From an uncultured Lachnospiraceae bacterium (GTDB lineage Bacteria > Bacillota > Clostridia > Lachnospirales > Lachnospiraceae): a DNA stretch of 26,220 nt. Shown piece after piece: positions 8,321 through 16,461 of the stretch. The position numbers and the translations under genes were made by a program. How positions within the stretch are numbered: position 1 is the stretch's first letter; each line of letters opens with the position of its first letter. The stretch spans positions 1-26,220 of the forward strand of contig CAJUJG010000051.1 of NCBI GenBank assembly GCA_910586715.1. The letters run 5' to 3'. The notes beneath the pieces were generated by a model, which was not told the DNA's origin, did no database searches, and worked only from the letters and a program-made list of their open reading frames with translations.

Positions 8321-9334
8321 TCACAGTGACTGAAGCCACTCCATCAGAGTACTATCAGAATGCCACAGAGGCACATCTGCTTTGGTTATGCTTGGACAGG
8401 CTGCTTCGATAGCTTTTCTTTTTTGTTCACTGTCACAGCGAGCGTAAATCTCTGTTGTAGAAATCTCAGAATGTCCGAGAAAGTCACGGATATATATCAA
8501 TGGAACTCCTGCTTGTAGCATGTGCATGCTTTTGCTATGACGTAGACCGTGTGGCGATACTGTTTCTGGTACCAGAGATGGATGCTCTTCTTTCGCAAGA
8601 TCTACATATTTATTCAGTATATAAGTAATACCTGCTCTGGTAAGTTTTTTGCCGTTGCGGTTTGAAAAAAGCGGTATACCATGTGCACCCTTGTAATGCG
8701 GATGAAAAAGATTAATGTATTTTGTCAAAAGTGCTGCTGTGTTATCCATCAATGGTATAATTCGTGTTTTTTGTCCTTTTCCAGTAAGGCGAAGCGTTGA
8801 CGGTTTTTCTATCCGAAAATCATTAACACATAAGTCTGCTATTTCCTGTACACGTGCAGCACTGTCATACATAATGCTCAATAAAGCAAGATCTCGTAAT
8901 CCTTGCTTTGTGGATGTATCTACGGCATCAAGAACTGCTTTTATTCCATCTACTGTCAGATACTCTATGTTATGTTCCGGTTCTTTCTTGCGAGGTATAG
9001 ATAGTATCTGCTGGCATTGGTATATATAGTCCGGCGTCTGCATCTGTATATAAGAAAAAAGTGATCTAATAGCTGCTAACCTGATATTACGCGTAGAAAC
9101 ACTTGAATTACGTGTTATCTCAAGCCATTCTAAGAAAGCATTAATCACTTCCATACTTAGCTGTGGTATGTCAACAGCCTCAGGTTTGAGATTCTGACAT
9201 TCTTTCAAATATTTAAACAAGAGCATATATGTATCTCGCTTAGATGCAATCGTATTATAACTAACACCTTTAACTCCAGGTAAAAACTCTGTAAGATATG
9301 TGCTCATATATCGAGCAAAATTTGTTGGTTTCAT
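8321..9334 (-). CDS. ritC: RIT tyrosine recombinase, third gene (RitC)
   Basis: 337-residue tyrosine site-specific recombinase. The N-terminal SAM-like core-binding domain covers residues about 1-110, then the catalytic domain. Visible active-site residues (numbered from the ATG at 9334): Arg161 (SAARVQEIADL), His262 and Arg265 (HGLRHS), His288 (LGHSE) and nucleophile Tyr297 (TTEIYAR). An upstream in-frame ATG at 9364 is possible, but the ATG at 9334 follows GGAGGTG and overlaps the ritB stop as ATGA, so I prefer it. Last gene of the trio; its 3' end is 12 bases inside the inner terminal motif. Confidence 0.9.
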   Translation of the reverse strand: MKPTNFARYMSTYLTEFLPGVKGVSYNTIASKRDTYMLLFKYLKECQNLKPEAVDIPQLSMEVINAFLEWLEITRNSSVSTRNIRLAAIRSLFSYIQMQTPDYIYQCQQILSIPRKKEPEHNIEYLTVDGIKAVLDAVDTSTKQGLRDLALLSIMYDSAARVQEIADLCVNDFRIEKPSTLRLTGKGQKTRIIPLMDNTAALLTKYINLFHPHYKGAHGIPLFSNRNGKKLTRAGITYILNKYVDLAKEEHPSLVPETVSPHGLRHSKSMHMLQAGVPLIYIRDFLGHSEISTTEIYARCDSEQKRKAIEAACPSITKADVPLWHSDSTLMEWLQSL

Positions 9335-10305
9335 GACAACACCTCCGGTATTACATGGGAGCATAAGCTTTCTACGGCATGAAGGATATCCGGATAAATC
9401 TCAGCTGTCATTTTTAAATACTGACTGGTTGCAATCACAGATTCATGTCCCATATATACCGATAAAGTCGGAAGCATGTTTGTAAGATCTGTTTTATTAT
9501 GAGATGCAGCCTGTAAAACATGGCAACAATGAGTGTGTCGGAGGTCATGAATTCTTGGACCATATCCCCTTCCGGCATGATTAATCCCAGCTCTTACCAG
9601 AATTTCGCGGAAGCGTAAATATATGTTGTGATGCGAACAAGGCTCTCTTGTTATACCAACAAATAGGTAGTCTTCCGGTGAATACAACGGGTGCATCACA
9701 GAACAGTATTGTATCAGGATTTCCCGCATGCTTTCAGAAACAGGAATCAATCGGTCTTTGTTAAATTTAGCACTTTCAATAAGCAGTGTTCCTTCGGTTA
9801 GATTTACATTCTTAAGTTGAAGTTTCAATGCTTCCATTACTCGCAATCCTGTACAATATAAGAGCCTGATCAAAACCGGCATTACCAGATGCATAGTTGA
9901 CTGTCTGTTTGGATAAACCTGATTGCTAGCATTAAAGATTCGGGACATTTCTTCGTGGGAGAATATATATGCCGAATACTTTGATTTTCTATGTTGGATA
10001 TATTCAAGATTTACAGGTATATAAGCTTCATATCCTGATGATATCAGATAAAGAGCGAACTGCCTGATACAACTAACTCTTTTCTGGTGACTGCTGCGTT
10101 CGGATTCATGTGATTTCTTTGTACACCAGATATCTGATAACTCTTTTGTAATTACTGGTGCCATGATATTTAATGAACAACACATTTCATCAAACTCCTT
10201 CAGACACGTTGTTTCGGATTCGTATTTGTATCCGGCAGCTCTTTTGTAATCAATAAAGTCTTGTATGAGTTCTGAAAATATGCTGTTATACTTGATACTT
10301 TTCAT
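9331..10305 (-). CDS. ritB: RIT tyrosine recombinase, second gene (RitB)
   Basis: 324-residue tyrosine recombinase. Active-site residues, numbered from the ATG at 10305: Arg155 (CTGLRVMEAL), His253 and Arg256 (IHDLRHT), His287 (YMGHES), Tyr296 (ATSQYLK). The start is ATG 10305 behind GGGAGGTG, and it overlaps the ritA stop by 4 bases; the longer frame to 10326 lacks a ribosome site of its own. The same ATGA coupling at both gene junctions suggests that the three proteins are produced in a fixed ratio and act as a complex. Confidence 0.9.
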   Translation of the reverse strand: MKSIKYNSIFSELIQDFIDYKRAAGYKYESETTCLKEFDEMCCSLNIMAPVITKELSDIWCTKKSHESERSSHQKRVSCIRQFALYLISSGYEAYIPVNLEYIQHRKSKYSAYIFSHEEMSRIFNASNQVYPNRQSTMHLVMPVLIRLLYCTGLRVMEALKLQLKNVNLTEGTLLIESAKFNKDRLIPVSESMREILIQYCSVMHPLYSPEDYLFVGITREPCSHHNIYLRFREILVRAGINHAGRGYGPRIHDLRHTHCCHVLQAASHNKTDLTNMLPTLSVYMGHESVIATSQYLKMTAEIYPDILHAVESLCSHVIPEVLS

Positions 10306-11549
10306 ATGCGAACACCTCCCATCCAAACTCCGGTAAGATCAGGAACTTCCAGAGCCAGCTTACGAAGATGATGCATGTCCACTTTTAAATATATTTGAGT
10401 CGTGTCCGTATTGGAGTGTGACAGGGTTTCAGAAATCACAGAAAGCGGAACTTCATTTTCCAACATCGCAGTTGCAAGACTTGCACGTAATGCATGAGGA
10501 CCATGTTTCCTGCCAGGATTGACTACGATATCTGCATCCCTAAATGCTTTTGTCACAATAGAGTGAAGTGCCACTGGGTTAAGTTTGCAAAACGGTGCCT
10601 GCATTCTTAGAAAAACATAATCATCTTTTACATTCGGCCGTACTTCCTTGAGATACTTGATGATAGCATTGCCTACATCTGCAGTCAAAGGAAGTACTGT
10701 AGACTTACCCGTTTTCTGCGTTACGAATTCAATTGTATTTTTCTCCCAATGGATGTTTTTGAATTCGAGTCCACATATATCGGAAGCACGCATTCCCAAT
10801 CTGACTGCCATTAATACCATAGCATAATTACGTATACCGACAGAGCTTGCTCTATTAAAAGAATTGAGCATAGCTTCTATTTCAGTTTTTCCATACACAG
10901 AGGGAACAATCTTTCTACATCTGATTGTTAGAATAGCAGAAGAATAATCATCCGAAAGGATGCCTTCTCGGTGTAAATATCGCAACAGTTGCCGCATGGT
11001 GGCCGTGACGCTTTTTAATGTTGGCAACTGTTTGCTGGTTGCAAGCCATTTCATAAAGCCCTGTACGATTCGTGGAGATATGCTTGAAATATCTGATATC
11101 TTGGAAAGCTGAAGGTATTTCGAAAAGTGGTTCAGTGTGTATATATCCCGATTTATCGTAGAAAGAGCAAAGTCATGAGACTTTCTTTCATTTAGAAAAT
11201 CAGAAAATACGCTCACATATGATTCTCCAAAATCACATGGCCAATAGGTTTTCTTTCGATATAAACTAATACCTTCTGCACAATTAATGAGGATAAAAAT
11301 AGCCCGTTTGCGACGTTTATCCACTGGTCGAAGATTAGCATACCCTTTTGCTGAAGATATGCCATAAATTTCTTCCAAAAACATAATACCACTTTCCTTA
11401 CTAAAGAAAAGATCGTGCTCGGAAAGATATCTTTTTAAAGCATTCCACGTGTAAGAGAGCTGTTGGATATACTCTGCAGTAATGCCACCAGCTTCCAAAG
11501 ACTGAGATACAGTCTCTATTAATTCTGTTATTGTTGGTTGTTGATTCAT
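10302..11549 (-). CDS. ritA: RIT tyrosine recombinase, first gene (RitA)
   Basis: 415-residue tyrosine recombinase, the longest of the trio. Catalytic residues, from the ATG at 11549: Arg254 (LGMRASDI), His352 and Arg355 (HALRAS), His378 (LSHSN), Tyr387 (TTQIYLKV). The N-terminal region of about 220 residues is longer than in its partners and probably contains an extra DNA- or protein-contact segment before the core-binding domain. ATG 11549 follows GAAGGAGG by 5 bases; an alternative ATG at 11564 lies upstream of this site. The promoter should lie between here and the right terminus at 11665. Confidence 0.9.
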   Translation of the reverse strand: MNQQPTITELIETVSQSLEAGGITAEYIQQLSYTWNALKRYLSEHDLFFSKESGIMFLEEIYGISSAKGYANLRPVDKRRKRAIFILINCAEGISLYRKKTYWPCDFGESYVSVFSDFLNERKSHDFALSTINRDIYTLNHFSKYLQLSKISDISSISPRIVQGFMKWLATSKQLPTLKSVTATMRQLLRYLHREGILSDDYSSAILTIRCRKIVPSVYGKTEIEAMLNSFNRASSVGIRNYAMVLMAVRLGMRASDICGLEFKNIHWEKNTIEFVTQKTGKSTVLPLTADVGNAIIKYLKEVRPNVKDDYVFLRMQAPFCKLNPVALHSIVTKAFRDADIVVNPGRKHGPHALRASLATAMLENEVPLSVISETLSHSNTDTTQIYLKVDMHHLRKLALEVPDLTGVWMGGVRI

Positions 11550-11597
11550 AAGTTCCTCCTTCATTAGGTTGATTTTGCAACTCTAATTTTAGAGGAT

Positions 11598-11665
11598 AAA
11601 ATGTAAAGCTGATAGGAACATTTTTGATGCAATTCAAGTGATAATAAACAATTACTTTACATTTT
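11598..11665. repeat. RIT right-end inverted motif pair
   Basis: AAAATGTAAAG (11598-11608) and CTTTACATTTT (11655-11665) form an 11-base perfect inverted repeat with a 46-base spacer, mirroring the left end. The spacer sequence differs from that of the left end, so the motifs rather than the spacer appear to be under constraint. Confidence 0.75.
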
Positions 11666-12227
11666 GCCTGACTTTCCATTTCACATATCCTTTGCCGGGA
11701 TGCTATACTCAGTTCCACATGAATATATAAAGCGCAAAGTTGATGTGAGGGTTACAGATAAAACTATCGAGATTTTTTACAACCACAATCGGATCGCGTC
11801 CCACTGCCGTCTATACGGCCGCAAGGGACAATACAGCACAGTTACAGAGCACATTCCGGTTTCCCACCAGCAGTATCTGGAATGGAACGGCGACCGCTTC
11901 CGCAAATGGGCGGAGCGAATCGGATCCAGTACCCGTCAGGTAGTTGATGCGATCCTTACCTCCAAGCGCGTAGAACAACAGTCCTACCGCAGTTGTATGG
12001 GGCTTTTGAAACTGGCCGACAAATATTCTGTCAGCCGGTTGGAAGCAGCTTGCCGGAAAGCCCTCTCCTTTACGGCAACTCCCAGCTATAAGAGTATCAA
12101 AAACATCCTTGATACCGGGAGCGACCAGATGGAAATGCCGGACAAAAGTTCGGCAACAGGCACCCATACAGATTCAGGAAAAGGCAGCCACGCGCTTACG
12201 AGAGGCGCTAATTACTACAGGAGGTAA
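11664..12227 (+). pseudogene. istA: IstA transposase C-terminal fragment (half-element B)
   Basis: 187 codons from TTG 11664: LPDFPFHISFAGMLYSVPHE, KVDVRVTDKTIEIFYNHNRI, GQYSTVTEHIPVSHQQYLEW and the helical tail (LLKLADKYSVSRLEAACRKAL). This is the C-terminal third of IstA, with no HTH or DDE domain. It is clearly diverged from the copy at 7684-8244 yet broken at the same residue. A better match to the canonical IstA tail than copy A. RIT DNA replaces everything upstream of 11666. Confidence 0.87.
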
Positions 12228-12233
12228 GGAATC

Positions 12234-13010
12234 ATGACTACACAAAATACCATAGATAAGCTCATTGAAATGCGCCTAACATCTATGTCTGATGCATTCC
12301 GCATCCAGATGGATGATCCCAAAATGAAGGAGATATCTTTTGAAGACCGCTTCGGGATGCTGGTGGATATCGAATACAGCAACCGTAAGAGCAACAGCCT
12401 GAAACGCCTGATCCGCAATGCCGGGTTTGACCAGCCGGACGCATATATTGGTGATATCAATTATACTTCCGGGCGCAAGCTGAACCGTTCTTTGATTGAG
12501 CGGCTTGCAACCTGTGAATACATCACAGAACACAGAAATCTCTTTATCACCGGTGCAACTGGGAGCGGAAAGACCTATCTGGCATGTGCATTCGGCATGG
12601 AAGCCTGCAAACAGCGTTACAAAACGAAATATGTCCGGCTTCCGGATCTGCTTCTGGAACTGGAGATGGCACGCAACGAGGGCACATACAAGAAGATCCA
12701 GGGGAAATATTTCAATCCGGTTCTGCTGATCATTGATGAATGGCTTCTGTTGAAACCCACCGAATCTGAACAGCATGACATTCTGGAACTCCTCCATAGG
12801 AGACGCAGGAAATCATCTACCATCTTCTGTTCCCAGTATGATTCTAATGGCTGGTATGATCAGCTTGGTGGAGATAACAGTCCCCTCTCAGAAGCAATCC
12901 TAGATCGCATCAAGCACGATGCATACAAGATCAACATCATCCCGACAGATCCTACGAATTACAGATCCATGCGGGAGGTATATGGGTTGGATCCATCATT
13001 AAGCGAGTAA
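12234..13010 (+). CDS. istB: IS21-family helper ATPase IstB
   Basis: 258-residue AAA+ helper ATPase. Walker A GATGSGKT is at residues 107-114 and Walker B LLIIDE at 164-169; the N-terminal DKLIEMRLTSMSDAFRIQM is the IstB helical domain. It starts 6 bases after the IstA fragment with AGGAGG just upstream. Intact, but it belongs to a different IS21 subgroup from the istB at 6902-7687: the proteins are only moderately similar and this one lacks the small downstream ORF. Confidence 0.93.
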   Translation: MTTQNTIDKLIEMRLTSMSDAFRIQMDDPKMKEISFEDRFGMLVDIEYSNRKSNSLKRLIRNAGFDQPDAYIGDINYTSGRKLNRSLIERLATCEYITEHRNLFITGATGSGKTYLACAFGMEACKQRYKTKYVRLPDLLLELEMARNEGTYKKIQGKYFNPVLLIIDEWLLLKPTESEQHDILELLHRRRRKSSTIFCSQYDSNGWYDQLGGDNSPLSEAILDRIKHDAYKINIIPTDPTNYRSMREVYGLDPSLSE

Positions 13011-13037
13011 ACTCGCAGATAACAATCAATTAAGCGC

Positions 13038-13103
13038 GGTATCCCTATTCCGGACTTACGGTATCATAGTCCCGGACTTCTGGTATCCGTTCCTCCGGAA
13101 CAG
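13038..13103 (+). repeat. Three phased subterminal repeats of IS21 half-element B
   Basis: GGTATC occurs at 13038, 13060 and 13082, exactly 22 bases apart, each followed by a CCGGA core (e.g. CGGTATCATAGTCCCGGACT). Same three-unit, 22-base design as half-element A; expected IstA binding sites at the right IS end. The rest of 13011-13213 holds no gene. Confidence 0.7.
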
Positions 13104-13213
13104 GGGTACATTTTTGCCATAATATACACGCACTGTGAAACCGCTTTGTGACTGCTTTTTGAGACCATTTATGGTAAAATCAAGAAAAAGTTTTTCACAA
13201 AGGGGATTTTATA

Positions 13214-14581
13214 ATGACAAGAGCTGAAAGAAGAAATGAAAAGAAAAAATACGGGAAAGATTTTGTGCATTTCTGCCGGATTATGAAGCTGTATTTCCCA
13301 GATTTTGTTAGCTGGCTGGCCGGCCTGAAAGATCCGAGGAAATTCTGGACATATGAAACGGAAATCATGCTGATGACAGTAATCATGAAGAACGTCTGCT
13401 GCATCGGCAGTATGCAGCAGATGACAGAGGAATTCCTAAAAGATGAATGTGTAAAGAATCTCTGCGCGGCACTCGGCGTACCGGAACATGAATTCCTGCC
13501 GCATTATGTGACCATTAATGAATTCCTTTCAAAAATGGATACAGGGGAACTGGAAAAACTCCGCAGCCAGATGGTCCACGCACTCCTGCGCAGGAGGAAA
13601 TTCGAACAGGCGAGGCTCCTTGGGAAATACTGGATGGTCATCTTCGACGCCACGGGCCTGTTCCATTTTAAAGAGAGGCACTACCCGCATTGCCTGAAAA
13701 AAGTACTGAATAAGGGGACAAAAGAGGAACGGACGGTCTATTACCATCATGTGCTGGAAGCGAAACTTGTGCTTGGGGACGGTTTTGTGGTGAGCATAGG
13801 CACGGAATTTATTGAAAATGAACACGAAGACGTCCCCAAAAATGACTGTGAGACAAAAGCGTTTAAACGGCTGGCGGAAAAACTGAAAAAGGATTACCCC
13901 CGCTTGAAAATGTGCGTACTGGCAGACAGCCTGTATGCCTCAGAGCCGGTGTTTGAAACGTGCGGAAAGAAGGGGTGGCATTTCCTGATCCGCTATAAAG
14001 ATGGGAGCATCCCGTCAGTTGCCGAAGAATACCGCAGCATACGCGGTTCTGGGGGAGCGGACAGCCTGGAGGGGACAATCGCCCGGGAATACCCCCGGAA
14101 AGGGAAAGTGAACAAAAAACAGCACATGGAATGGGTGCCGGAAATTGACTACAGGGGCTACAGCCTAACGCTCCTAGCACTGGAAATGGAAGAGGCTGAA
14201 GAAAAGACCGGGAAAACAAGGTCAGCAGTATTCCAGTGGCTGACGGATCTTACCGTAACGCACCGGAACGCAGGTGAGTTCGCAGCTGCCGGGAGGGGAA
14301 GGTGGTGTATTGAGAACCAGGGCTTCAATATACAGAAGAACATCCGCTATGATATCCAGCACGCGAACAGTACGGACTATAACGCAATGAAATGCCATTA
14401 CCTGCTGACGCAGATTGCGGACATCCTGATGCAACTTTATGAGAGGGGAAGGCCAGGAATACGGGAGGCAAAGAAGATCATAAAAAATATATCTTCGGAC
14501 CTGCTAGAAAGTTTTGGCGAACTGCTCACAGGGGAAGATATATCTTTTATGTCGGCTTACGGATATATAAAAACCGCCTGA
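13214..14581 (+). CDS. IS4-type DDE transposase
   Basis: 455-residue transposase with an RNase H-like core. Likely catalytic residues: Asp145 in MVIFDATGL, Asp238 in CVLADSLYAS, and Glu367 in RWCIENQGFNIQK, the last in the family's conserved W-x-IE-x-x-F-x-x-K context. It opens with a basic N-terminus (TRAERRNEKKKYGKD). AAAGGGGA precedes the ATG. Full length and uninterrupted, so probably active. The precise IS subfamily cannot be set without a search. Confidence 0.88.
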   Translation: MTRAERRNEKKKYGKDFVHFCRIMKLYFPDFVSWLAGLKDPRKFWTYETEIMLMTVIMKNVCCIGSMQQMTEEFLKDECVKNLCAALGVPEHEFLPHYVTINEFLSKMDTGELEKLRSQMVHALLRRRKFEQARLLGKYWMVIFDATGLFHFKERHYPHCLKKVLNKGTKEERTVYYHHVLEAKLVLGDGFVVSIGTEFIENEHEDVPKNDCETKAFKRLAEKLKKDYPRLKMCVLADSLYASEPVFETCGKKGWHFLIRYKDGSIPSVAEEYRSIRGSGGADSLEGTIAREYPRKGKVNKKQHMEWVPEIDYRGYSLTLLALEMEEAEEKTGKTRSAVFQWLTDLTVTHRNAGEFAAAGRGRWCIENQGFNIQKNIRYDIQHANSTDYNAMKCHYLLTQIADILMQLYERGRPGIREAKKIIKNISSDLLESFGELLTGEDISFMSAYGYIKTA

Positions 14582-14637
14582 CAAAAACATTATAACAGAA
14601 GGGAGTGGTCCATGGCAAGATGTTAGAATATAATTTT

Positions 14638-14693
14638 AGTTTTCCACAAAAGATAAGCTGCCGCTCCCTCCTGCCCTTGGATTGTGGAAAACT
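14638..14693. repeat. 12-base inverted repeat in IS 3' non-coding region
   Basis: AGTTTTCCACAA (14638-14649) and TTGTGGAAAACT (14682-14693) are perfect inverse copies with 32 bases between, lying between the transposase stop and the IS end. It could be a transcription terminator-like or insulating hairpin of the IS. No gene is seen in 14582-14758. Confidence 0.55.
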
Positions 14694-14759
14694 GTCTGGA
14701 ATTTATTTTGAAGATGTGGAAAAAGAATCCAGATTGAAAAAGCAGCACAAACTTTAGAG

Positions 14760-15113
14760 CTATTTCTCAACCTGGAAAAAAATAGGAAAAGTACCTTTCA
14801 GAGCTGATTGCAGGAACGCATTGGCAAACACAAGGTCAAATTTCCCAAGCTCCTCCATTGACTGACTGCAGTCCTTTTGCAGAAAATCCGCATCCAAAAA
14901 AAGCTGCCCTGCCTTTTCCAGCATCTCCGCCGACAAATCCACACCCGTAATTTTGGCGTTTGGAAACCGATTCCGCAGGCATAGCGTACTCATCCCAGAG
15001 CCGCAGCCCACGTCAAGAATTGTGTCGGGTGCGCCCTCAATTTTGGCTGCGAGGTCAATCGAGGGCTGGATGCGTTCCTTTCCAAACCGTTCATATAAAT
15101 CCGCGTTCCACAT
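14760..15113 (-). pseudogene. Truncated SAM-dependent methyltransferase (Tam-like)
   Basis: 117 codons of a class I methyltransferase resembling trans-aconitate methyltransferase: WNADLYERFGKERIQPSIDL, motif I DVGCGSG at residues 34-40, VDLS at 58-61, and FDLVFANAFLQ. Family members are about 250 residues, and similarity stops after FANAFLQ, near the IS insertion at 14758, so the C-terminal half is lost. I place the start at ATG 15113, 8 bases after GGAGG; other starts at 15119 and 15131 are possible. Lies just after the MATE-type gene, probably formerly co-transcribed. Confidence 0.75.
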
Positions 15114-15127
15114 TTGCATTTCCTCCA

Positions 15128-16396
15128 TCAAAAAATATTGTTATTACGCCTTCTGTACCTCATAAAACACACAATACTACAGCCCAAATGCACCACCATG
15201 CCAAACCCGAACATCATGCAGATAAAGGTAATACTGGGCGCAAAAATACCCTTTAACATTAGCTTGTATACAATCGGATAATAGATTAAATTTACGATTA
15301 CTGATATGGCAAAACCAAAATATGTTTTGCCGTATCCAATTAAGATATTATCAAATAAAGCCGTATAATTATATGCAAAATAAAATGGTATCAGAATCAC
15401 TAATATGTGTTTAATTGCCTCAAAATTCTCAATTCCCATAACATTTTTTAAAAAAGGATTTAATAATGGGATAAAACACAGCCATACAAAAACCGTGACG
15501 ATTATGACCGTATGATACTGTTTCATTTTCGTTGCGGTTAATTTATCTCTGCAATCCTTTTTAATAATTTCCCCCAATGCAGATATAGGAATCAGCATCA
15601 GTCCCCATATAATATTATTTGCGGTCCAGTAGTTCCCCTGCTGCGCCACCGCATTCACCATTTTACATACAATGGCAAAATAAACCACATTGTCCAAAAG
15701 GATTTGCGCCCCGCCAAACAGACCGATTCGTAAATAATCTTTTATAAACGACTTATCAAACCGAAAGGAAACAGCAGCCAGTTTTTCCCGAAACACAACA
15801 GTCAGGCATATTACAACACATACAGAGCTCACTGCAATGTTAGAATATGCAATGCCATTCACCCCAAAATTCGAAATTAGAAACAAATCACCAAGAATTG
15901 TAAGGACTGTTTTGCATATTATCATAATATAGATATATAAGGTCTTTTCCAAGACAACAAACAGCACATTTACAAAGCTGACAACGTTCGCAATGATAAA
16001 TCCAATCGTTTCTAATGCAAGGTATCTTGTTACTTCATCTAATCGGTCATAAACCATTGTTGATACAATAGCATTACAATGTATTAACACAACAATTGAA
16101 AATGTAATATAAATCCCATTGACAATCAAAAAGGACTGAAAGATGCGCTCCTTGAGTTGCTCCGTATCCTGCATACACCGATTAAACAATGCAAACAAAG
16201 GAACAATCAGAAACGCCTGTATTGTTTCATTGATTAAGTCAAACCATTCAATATGACCCGCAATACCTAGTCCGTCCGTTGACGGACTATTTACAATTAA
16301 GCTTGTTCTTACAAGTGTATAGACAAACGGAATGAAACTTAGCAGCATTAGACTAAAGAACAGATTTAGCGGAAATTTCGTAGCTGTTTTATTCAT
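15128..16396 (-). CDS. MATE-type multidrug/oligosaccharide flippase-like transporter
   Basis: 422-residue membrane protein with about twelve hydrophobic helices, beginning MNKTATKFPLNLFFSLMLL. The overall pattern (paired six-helix halves, VNGIAYSNIAVSS near helix 6, LFGGAQILLDNVVYF at the start of the second half) fits the MATE/MOP superfamily; the substrate is unknown. The first in-frame ATG is at 16429, but AAGGGG lies 6 bases before ATG 16396. It follows the antiporter operon by 65 bases on the same strand but is more AT-rich, suggesting separate history. A MATE versus polysaccharide flippase assignment needs a profile search. Confidence 0.75.
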   Translation of the reverse strand: MNKTATKFPLNLFFSLMLLSFIPFVYTLVRTSLIVNSPSTDGLGIAGHIEWFDLINETIQAFLIVPLFALFNRCMQDTEQLKERIFQSFLIVNGIYITFSIVVLIHCNAIVSTMVYDRLDEVTRYLALETIGFIIANVVSFVNVLFVVLEKTLYIYIMIICKTVLTILGDLFLISNFGVNGIAYSNIAVSSVCVVICLTVVFREKLAAVSFRFDKSFIKDYLRIGLFGGAQILLDNVVYFAIVCKMVNAVAQQGNYWTANNIIWGLMLIPISALGEIIKKDCRDKLTATKMKQYHTVIIVTVFVWLCFIPLLNPFLKNVMGIENFEAIKHILVILIPFYFAYNYTALFDNILIGYGKTYFGFAISVIVNLIYYPIVYKLMLKGIFAPSITFICMMFGFGMVVHLGCSIVCFMRYRRRNNNIF

Positions 16397-16461
16397 TTTC
16401 ATCCCCTTCGTATAATGGCATCTTTTCAAACACTTTCGCCCTGATGCACCCTATTTATCCA

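Larger units (their letters stand above)
8243..11665 (-). mobile_element. RIT (Recombinase-In-Trio) element
   Basis: About 3.4 kb containing only three overlapping tyrosine recombinase genes on the minus strand, the defining content of RIT elements. Both ends carry the same design: an outer CTTTACATTTT reading outward and an inner AAAATGTAAAG, separated by 45 (left) or 46 bases (right). Outer motifs are at 8243-8253 and 11655-11665, inner ones at 8299-8309 and 11598-11608. Immediately outside each end lies the same istA codon position, (TT)GCCT(A/G)ACTTTCC. All three recombinases keep their catalytic residues, so the element appears intact. Confidence 0.88.
11666..13128 (+). mobile_element. 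IS21-family half-element B (istA 3' part, istB, right end)
   Basis: IstA C-terminal fragment, intact istB, subterminal repeats and terminus AATATACA (13121-13128), the inverse of the TGTATATT that starts half-element A. Composition is more GC-rich than the RIT element and half-element A, suggesting a different origin from A. It has no matching left IS end in the window. Confidence 0.8.
13134..14758 (+). mobile_element. IS4-superfamily insertion sequence
   Basis: One DDE transposase gene flanked by imperfect inverted ends: TTTGTGACTGCTTTTT at 13145-13160 and AAAAAGCAGCACAAA at 14737-14751, matching except for one extra base on the left. Boundaries are therefore approximate. The left end lies within about 10 bases of the IS21 terminus at 13128, and the right end abuts the truncated methyltransferase. 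I could not identify a target duplication. Confidence 0.7.

Noticed and set aside
8321..11549. Three recombinases as an integron or prophage integrase module
   Set aside because: No attC array, cassettes or phage genes; three overlapping tyrosine recombinases alone between matching ends define a RIT element.
13863..14219. Open frames on the minus strand inside the IS4-type transposase
   Set aside because: Shadows of the GC-richer transposase gene; Pro/Ser/Cys-rich with no family features.
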